Notes under the pieces: model-generated
Seen by the model: only the letters and a program-made list of their open reading frames with translations
Told to the model about the DNA's origin: nothing
Database searches by the model: none
DNA from: Pseudomonas syringae KCTC 12500
GTDB lineage: Bacteria > Pseudomonadota > Gammaproteobacteria > Pseudomonadales > Pseudomonadaceae
Assembly: GCF_000507185.2 (NCBI RefSeq)
Contig: NZ_AYTM02000001.1
Coordinates: 72,982 to 136,981 of the forward strand
Direction of reading: 5' to 3'
Length of the DNA stretch: 64,000 bases
Shown here: positions 57,262 to 64,000 of the stretch, piece after piece
Numbering within the stretch: position 1 is the stretch's first letter
Layout of the letters: each line of letters begins with the position of its first letter
Position numbers and translations under genes: made by a program

Positions 57262-57903
57262 AACCCCTCCTTACGCGAAAGGCGCGACAGCATCAGGCGT
57301 GCAAGGGCCAGCACGATGAAGGTGACGACGAACAACAGGAAGCCGAGGGCGATCAGTGCGGAACGGTGCAAGTCGGTATAGGCCTCGTTGAACTCGTTGG
57401 CGATCACCGAAGCGATCGAACTGCTCGGCATCATCAGCGAAGCCGAGAACTGATGCGCGTTGCCCAGTACGAAGGTTACCGCCATGGTTTCGCCGAGCGC
57501 GCGTCCCAGCCCGAGGAACACACCGCCGACAACGGCCGAACGGGTGTAAGGCAGCACGATGTCCCAGACCACTTCCCAGGTTGTACCGCCCAGTGCATAG
57601 GCCGATTCTTTAAGGGCTACGGGCACGGTGCGGAAGACTTCCTGCATCACCGAGGTAATGAACGGCGTGATCATGATCGCCAGCACGATACCGGCGGTCA
57701 GCATGCCGATACCCAACGGTGGCCCCTGGAACATCGGACCGATCAGCGGCAGTGCGCCAAGGTTTTCGGTGATCCACGGCGACAGGTGTTCAGCCATGAA
57801 TGGGCCGAAGACAAACAGCCCCCACATGCCGTAGATGATCGAAGGGATACCGGCCAACAGCTCGATGGCCGAGCGATCGGCATGCGCCGCCTTGGAGCCG
57901 CAT
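57258..57903 (-). CDS. pstC: Phosphate ABC transporter permease PstC, 3' part (left-arm copy, cut by the palindrome junction)
   Basis: About the last 205 residues of PstC are clear, from AIELLAGIPSIIYGMWGLF through ESAYALGGTTWEVVWDIVLPYTR and GLGRALGETMAVTFVLGNA to the C-terminus. Upstream, the spacer still encodes PstC-like APRRRMPI, but in another frame; one base seems missing in GATCGCTCGG. Real pstC sequence therefore continues to about 57903 and then flips into its own reverse complement. The 5' half of pstC and pstS are absent from the window. Confidence 0.88.
57880..57903. other. Palindrome centre: 24-bp spacer and fold-back junction
   Basis: The left arm ends GAGCGATCG (57871-57879) and the right arm starts CGATCGCTC (57904-57912). 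Each end contains CGATCG, itself a palindrome and a possible microhomology for a template switch. The spacer is genuine pstC coding sequence on the minus strand, so the switch occurred at its right edge. Confidence 0.9.
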
Positions 57904-58522
57904 CGATCGCTCGGCCATCGAGCTGTTGGCGGTATCCTTCGATCATCTACGGCATGTGGGGCTGTTTGTCTTCGGCCCATTCATGGCTGAACACCTGTCG
58001 CCGTGGATCACCGAAAACCTTGGCGCACTGCCGCTGATCGGTCCGATGTTCCAGGGGCCACCGTTGGGTATCGGCATGCTGACCGCCGGTATCGTGCTGG
58101 CGATCATGATCACGCCGTTCATTACCTCGGTGATGCAGGAAGTCTTCCGCACCGTGCCCGTAGCCCTTAAAGAATCGGCCTATGCACTGGGCGGTACAAC
58201 CTGGGAAGTGGTCTGGGACATCGTGCTGCCTTACACCCGTTCGGCCGTTGTCGGCGGTGTGTTCCTCGGGCTGGGACGCGCGCTCGGCGAAACCATGGCG
58301 GTAACCTTCGTACTGGGCAACGCGCATCAGTTCTCGGCTTCGCTGATGATGCCGAGCAGTTCGATCGCTTCGGTGATCGCCAACGAGTTCAACGAGGCCT
58401 ATACCGACTTGCACCGTTCCGCACTGATCGCCCTCGGCTTCCTGTTGTTCGTCGTCACCTTCATCGTGCTGGCCCTTGCACGCCTGATGCTGTCGCGCCT
58501 TTCGCGTAAGGAGGGGTTATGA
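57904..58522 (+). pseudogene. pstC: PstC 3' part, right-arm copy with three single-base deletions
   Basis: The same PstC segment as in the left arm, but the first 60 bases have lost one base in each of three short runs (GGCCGG to GGCGG, ATCCCTT to ATCCTT, and five G to four G in TGGGGGC). After the third loss the frame is again normal from LFVFGPFMAEHL onward to the stop at 58520-58522. Three homopolymer losses within 60 bases next to the junction look like end-of-read or low-coverage errors. Confidence 0.85.
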
Positions 58523-59402
58523 GTAAGGATGTGACCGGCAGCGAGCACCTGTATCGGGTTCGCAGTTTCAAGAACAAGATTGCGATGGTGCTCAGCTGTG
58601 GTGCTACTGCCTTCGGCCTGCTATGGCTGGTGTGGATTCTGCTGACCACCATCATCAAGGGCATCGACGCGCTCAACCTGCAACTGTTTACCGGCATGAC
58701 TCCGCCGCCTGGTACCGAGGGTGGCCTGGCCAACGCGTTCTACGGCAGCGTGCTGATGTCCGGCATCGGCCTGCTGATCGGTACGCCGATCGGCCTGATG
58801 GCCGGCATCTGGCTGGCCGAATTTGCCCGCTACACCAAACTGGGCAACACGGTTCGCTTCATCAACGACATCCTGCTGTCGGCACCTTCCATCGTGCTCG
58901 GTCTGTTCGTCTACACCGTCGTGGTACTGCCACTCAACGCGGTGACAGGCCATCAGGTGGGCTTTTCGGCGATTGCCGGTGCGCTCGCACTGGCATTGCT
59001 GGTGATACCGGTGGTGGTGCGTACCACTGACGAAATGATGCAACTGCAACCCTCGACCATGCGTGAAGCTGCGCTGGCGCTGGGTGTACCGCAATGGAAG
59101 CTGACCCTGCAAATCGTCCTTCGCGCGGCCAAGGCGGGTGTGGTAACCGGCGTATTGCTCGCATTGGCACGCATCACCGGCGAAACCGCGCCGCTGCTGT
59201 TCACCGCTTTCGGCAACCAGTTCTGGAGCAGCGATCTGCTCAAACCCATCGCCAGCGTTCCGGTGGTGGTTTTCCAGTACGCCATGAGCCCGTTCGATGA
59301 CTGGCACTCCCTGGCATGGGCCGGTGCGCTGGTCATGACCTTGTTCGTACTGATACTGAGTCTGCTGTCTCGCTTAATTCTTCTGCGCAATAGGGCGTCC
59401 TG

Positions 59403-59403
<1 letters not shown>
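58519..59403 (+). CDS. pstA: Phosphate ABC transporter permease PstA (right-arm copy)
   Basis: 294 aa, the same protein as the left-arm copy without any difference that I can see. It overlaps the pstC stop (ATGA) and the pstB start (TGATG) in the same way. Perfect agreement here contrasts with the indels in flanking genes. Confidence 0.92.
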
Positions 59404-60181
<778 letters not shown>

Positions 60182-61109
60182 TCATCCGGCCAGGGCGGGC
60201 GCTTCCTGGCGCTCGCCCATGAACTCCTCGATCCTGCTGCGCAGCCAACGCTCGGCAGGGTCGCTGTCCATCACACTCAGCCACGTCATTGACAGGTCCA
60301 GCCCGGCGTGGGGAAGGGCAGTGGCTCGTCATACAGCAAACCCAAGGCGCTCATGGCCTTTGCCGCGTAGTCGGACAGCCCCGAAATCATGTCGGTGCCG
60401 GCCATCAAGGCGGGCAGGGTGGCGAACTGCGGCACCGACAACACCACCTGCCGCTTGCGCCCCAGCGCGGTCAGCCACTCATCGGAGAAACTATTGACGC
60501 TCGCAACGTGCGACACCACCACGTGCGGGCGTGAGCAGTATTCGTCCAGGCTCATGGGGCTGGCAGGCTTGTCGGCGCGCACCAGCCTCGGCTGCACGTT
60601 ACGCAGGGTCTTGCGCTTGGCGTTGGCCGGTAGTTCACGGGTCAGGCAGACGCCAACGGTGATATCGCCGACATCAGCACTTCGGAGATATTCAGGTAGT
60701 CGACATGCTTGACCACGATCACCACGCCGGGCGCTTCCAGGCGGATGGCCTTGAGCATCGCCGGCAGCAGGCCGAATTCGACGTCATCGGTCAGGCCGAT
60801 GCGAAAGGTCATTTTGCTGACTGATGGATCGAAGTCGGTGGTCAGGCTGAGCGCCGTGGACATGGCGTCCAGCGCGGGCGTCAGGTGCTTGAGAATCTCG
60901 TGGGCGCGTGCAGTGGGTTCCATGCGGTGGCCGACGCGGATGAACAGCGGGTCGTTGAGCAGACTGCGCAGGCGATTCAAGGCAGCGCTTATCGTGGGCT
61001 GGCCGAGAAACAATTTTTCGGCTGCACGGGTGACGTTACGCTCCTGCATCAATGTTTCGAATACCACCATCAGGTTGATGTCGGCCTTGCGCAGTTCATT
61101 TCGATTCAT
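60182..61109 (-). pseudogene. LysR-family transcriptional regulator, right-arm copy with frameshifts
   Basis: ATG at 61109. In this arm the N-terminal half is clean: HTH with LFLGQPTISAALNRLRSLLNDPLF and on through PSVSKMTFRIGLTDDVEFGLLPAML to NISEVLMS. A missing C (GATGTCGGCG for GATGTCCGGCG, about 60672) then breaks the frame before GDITVGVCLTRE. The C-terminal half is open in the other frame and shares with the left arm the missing base before LSMTWLS. LysR-type activators bind DNA as tetramers; the divergent hydrolase is the likely target. Confidence 0.8.
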
Positions 61110-61347
61110 TGCTGTTCCTTGGCATCAGACCCGGATGGCCAAACGGCCGATAACGGGTGGCTAAGTCTAGGCAGTCCGCACAGAAGGCGTCCAGCATTTT
61201 GCCCCAACATGATGAAACGTCTGCTTACGCTTCTTCAGGCAGGAAAAGGGCGAATCTGTAGGGGGAAACAGGGTCTACTGGCGGGCCTGCGGTTTAACGT
61301 AAAAACCGCCGTGGATTCCCGATCCCTAGCTACAGGAGGTGCCCCTT

Positions 61348-62341
61348 ATGCGGGCTGCAAAGATTGCCGGCATGTTGATGTCGTTGACGCTGTCAGGCGT
61401 AGCACTGGCTGAGACGCCGGTTTATGGCCAGCAACTGGAAGGTTTCACGTACCCCCATGCGCTGCACAAATTCAGTTTCCAGTCCCAGGGCCAGACGCTG
61501 GAAATGGCTTACATGGACGTCGCGCCCGGCGGCAAGGCGAATGGCCGCACCGCAGTGCTGCTGCATGGCAAGAATTTTTGCGCTGCGACCTGGGAAGACA
61601 CCATCAAGGGACTGAGTGCCGCGGGCTATCGCGTTGTCGCACCGGATCAGATCGGTTTCTGCACCTCGACCAAGCCGGAGCACTATCAGTACAGCTTCCA
61701 GCAGTTGTCGATGAATACCCATGCGCTGCTGGAAAAGCTGGGTATCGACAAGGCCTCTGTGATCGGTCACTCCACGGGCGGCATGCTCGCTACGCGTTAC
61801 GCGTTGATGTACCCGAAACAGACCGAGAAGCTGGTGATGGTCAACCCTATCGGCCTCGAGGACTGGAAAGCACTCGGCGTGCCGTACCGCAGCGTCGATC
61901 AGTGGTATGAACGAGAGCTGAAGACCACCGCCGAAGGCATTCGCGCCTACGAGCAGAAGACCTACTACGATGGTCGCTGGAAGCCTGAGTATGACAAGTG
62001 GGTCGACATGCTGGCCGGTCTGAACAAAGGGCCGGGGCACAAGATCGTGGCCTGGAACTCGGCGTTGATCTACGACATGATTTTCACCCAGCCGGTGTTC
62101 TACGAGTTTCCAAATTGCAGGTGCCGACGGTGCTGATGATTGGCGATGCCGATACCACTGCCATCGGCAGCGACATCGCGCCGCCTGAGGTCAAGGCGAA
62201 GATCGGCAATTACAAGGTATTAGGCAAGCAGGTGGCGCAGATGATCCCGGCGCCAGGCTGGTGGAGTTCAAGGGCAAGGCCATGCCCCAGATGGAAGACC
62301 CGCAGGGCTTCAACAAGGCGTTGGTCTCCGAGCTTCAATAA
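61348..62341 (+). pseudogene. Alpha/beta hydrolase, right-arm copy with frameshifts near the 3' end
   Basis: ATG at 61348 with AGGAGG upstream. The signal peptide (MRAAKIAGMLMSLTLSGVAL, then AETP) and hydrolase core are intact: HGKNFCAATW, GHSTGGMLATRY (nucleophile Ser), to FTQPVFYEFP. One missing C (TTTCCAAA for TTTCCCAAA, about 62109) and one missing G (ATCCCGGCG, about 62250) break the last ~75 residues. From KGKAMPQMEDPQGFNKALVSELQ to the TAA (62339-62341) the frame is normal again. The left arm is correct at both of these sites. Confidence 0.82.
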
Positions 62342-62358
62342 GCTGCAAGAAATGCCCC

Positions 62359-62394
62359 GCAGCAACCTGGTTCGACAGCGACCAGGTTGTCTGC
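62359..62394. terminator. Hairpin between convergent hydrolase and nirD genes (right arm)
   Basis: Inverted copy of 53384-53419 with the same 13-bp stem and bulged base. Confidence 0.5.
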
Positions 62395-62409
62395 GATCGG
62401 CATTGTCGA

Positions 62410-62796
62410 TTAAACGGCAATCTCTACCTGATCACCCTTGAGCCTTACCGGCCAGACGTCGAGCCGCTGTTCCGGGTATTCGATGCAACTGCCGTCGTGC
62501 AGACGAAAGTGCTGCTTGTACAGCGGCGAAGCGATGACCAGCTCGCCCGCGATCTGCCCGATCAGACCACGCCCGATCACGTTCGCCCCGGATTTGGGAT
62601 CGCGGTTGTCGATAGCAAAGAGCTGCTCGCCCTGTGCGGTTTCGGGCAGGTAGAACAGCGCGACCTGCGCGCCGTCCAGCCATGCCACGACGCCTGAATT
62701 GGCGACCAGATCCGCGCGCCCACACAGCGTCTGCCAGTGCGGCTGCGCTGCCGTGGGCGCATTGTCGCCGGCAAGTATTGTCTGAGACGCGTTCAT
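62410..62796 (-). CDS. nirD: Assimilatory nitrite reductase, small subunit (right-arm copy)
   Basis: 128 aa, identical to the left-arm NirD, with the same overlap with the end of nirB. It has no promoter of its own in this arm; the upstream gene is the frameshifted nirB copy. Confidence 0.9.
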   Translation of the reverse strand: MNASQTILAGDNAPTAAQPHWQTLCGRADLVANSGVVAWLDGAQVALFYLPETAQGEQLFAIDNRDPKSGANVIGRGLIGQIAGELVIASPLYKQHFRLHDGSCIEYPEQRLDVWPVRLKGDQVEIAV

Positions 62797-64000
62797 CACA
62801 CTACCTCCTTGAACAACGGAATAAGGGCCAGCTCTTCGGGTTTTGCCGGACGGCGCTGGGCGCGTTCCTTGACGAACTGCACGTCGGGGTCAGCACGCCC
62901 GTCGTTGACGAAAGTGCGGAAACGCTTGAGCTTTTCCGGTCCTTGAGGGCGTTGGCCCATTCGCATTCGTAGCGGTCGACCACCAGTTGCATCTGCGACT
63001 CCAGCTCTGCGGCCAGGCCCAGGCTGTCGTCGATGATGACCGCCTTGAGATACTCGAGGCCGCCTTCCAGCGTTTTCACGCCAGACCGAGGTACGTTGCA
63101 GCTTGTCGGCGGTGCGGATGTAGAGCATCAGAAAGCGGTCGATGTAACGAATCAGGGTTTCGTCATCCAGGTCGGTGGCGAACAACTCGGCGTGACGCGG
63201 ACGCATGCCGCCGTTACCGCACAGGTACAGGTTCCAGCCGTTCTCGGTGGCAATTACGCCGACGTCCTTGCTCTGCGCTTCGGCGCATTCGCGTGTGCAG
63301 CCGGACACGGCGAACTTGAGTTTGTGCGGCGAGCGCAGGCCCTTGTAACGGTCCTCAATGCGCAGCGCCATGGCGACGCTGTCCTGCACGCCGTAGCGAC
63401 ACCAGGTGCTGCCAACACAGGATTTAACCGTACGGGTCGACTTGCCGTAGGCATGGCCGTTCTCGAAGCCTGCCTCGATCAGCTCGCTCCAGATATCCGG
63501 CAACTCGTGCAGCTGCGCGCCGAACAGGTCGATGCGCTGGCCGCCGGTGATCTTGGTGTACAAGTCGTATTTTTTCGCCACGGCGCCAATCGCAATCAGG
63601 CCGTCTGGGGTAATTTCACCACCCGGAATACGTGGCACCACCGAGTAGGTGCCGTTTTTCTGCATGTTGGCCATGAAGGTGTCGTTGGTGTCCTGCAGTG
63701 GCACCAGCGAAGGCTCGGTGATGGGGCGGTTCCAGCACGACGCCAGGATCGAGCCGACTGCGGGCTTGCAGATGTCGCAGCCATGCGCGCCTTTGCCATG
63801 GCGAGTCAGCAGCTCGTCAAAGGTCTCGATGCCTTCGACGCGCACCATCGAGTACAACTCCTGGCGGGTATAAGCGAAGTGTTCGCAGAGGCTTTTGTCG
63901 ACCGCCACACCGCGGGCCATCAGTTCATGCTCGAAAACCTGTTTGAGCAGTGCGGTGCAACCGCCGCAACCGTGGGCCGCCTTGGTGCAGGACTTGATTG
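62796..64000 (-). pseudogene. nirB: nirB 3' part, right-arm copy, frameshifted and cut by the window end
   Basis: It encodes the C-terminal ~400 residues of NirB, including the Cys pairs SCVGSTWC and SGCTREC. An extra A (GAAAACGCTGG, about 63074) shifts the frame after QRTSVWRE, and a missing C (AAGGACCGG, about 62942) shifts it again, giving a final protein end identical to the left arm. A further difference (GCGGCCCACGG for GCGGCCACCGG) lies at about 63975. The 5' half is outside the window. Confidence 0.85.

Noticed and set aside
57880..57903. Transposon or invertible-element boundary at the palindrome centre
   Set aside because: No recombinase, terminal repeat or target-site duplication nearby; the spacer is ordinary pstC coding sequence.

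Overview
The window is a GC-rich chromosomal segment of a Pseudomonas, most likely of the P. syringae group. The basis is codon usage, the NirBD, RlhA and MocR-type genes, a syringae-like extragenic repeat, and a very large two-partner secretion exoprotein of the FhaB/CdiA kind. I had no database search, so the species is an inference.

Left part (1-25.5 kb, all minus strand): a two-partner secretion / contact-dependent inhibition locus in the order transporter (25448-23718), giant exoprotein (23678-5196, 6160 codons), predicted immunity gene (5206-4781). Downstream lies a displaced second exoprotein 3' module (4680 to the window edge) with its own pretoxin VENN motif and an alternative toxin tip. 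The giant gene is interrupted by one in-frame amber codon at 17960-17958, inside one unit of a roughly 930-bp tandem repeat where other units have CAG. The tips of both modules share a VGDGL-x2-DHIPSFAA signature.

Middle (26-44 kb): an exported M20 (carboxypeptidase G2-like) peptidase; a tripartite RND efflux operon with an embedded MipA/OmpV gene, divergent from an OmpR-type two-component system; a SulP transporter; a MocR-type regulator; a 27-codon hydrophobic ORF; a strong bidirectional terminator; tRNA-Asn(GTT); a degenerate GGDEF protein followed by a frameshifted AraC-type gene; and a three-gene unit of two predicted envelope phosphatases plus a response regulator without a kinase.

44-53.4 kb: a cobalamin riboswitch preceding a BtuFCD-type ABC transporter, rlhA, a GNAT acetyltransferase, an extragenic repeat, and nirBD. 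nirBD is preceded by a sigma-54 promoter and a leader with an intrinsic terminator, which suggests NtrC activation plus NasT-type antitermination.

Right part (51.8-64 kb): a giant palindrome. Positions 51778-57879 (nirB 3' end, nirD, alpha/beta hydrolase, LysR, pstB, pstA, pstC 3' part) reappear inverted at 57904-64000 around a 24-bp spacer and continue past the window. The arms differ by many single-base indels, mostly in homopolymers. Each arm breaks genes at places where the other is intact, so the arms can be merged into nearly intact genes. The simplest reading is an assembly fold-back with uncorrected read errors; a real inverted duplication is the alternative. Some frameshifts (LysR 3' end, pstC next to the junction) are shared by both arms.
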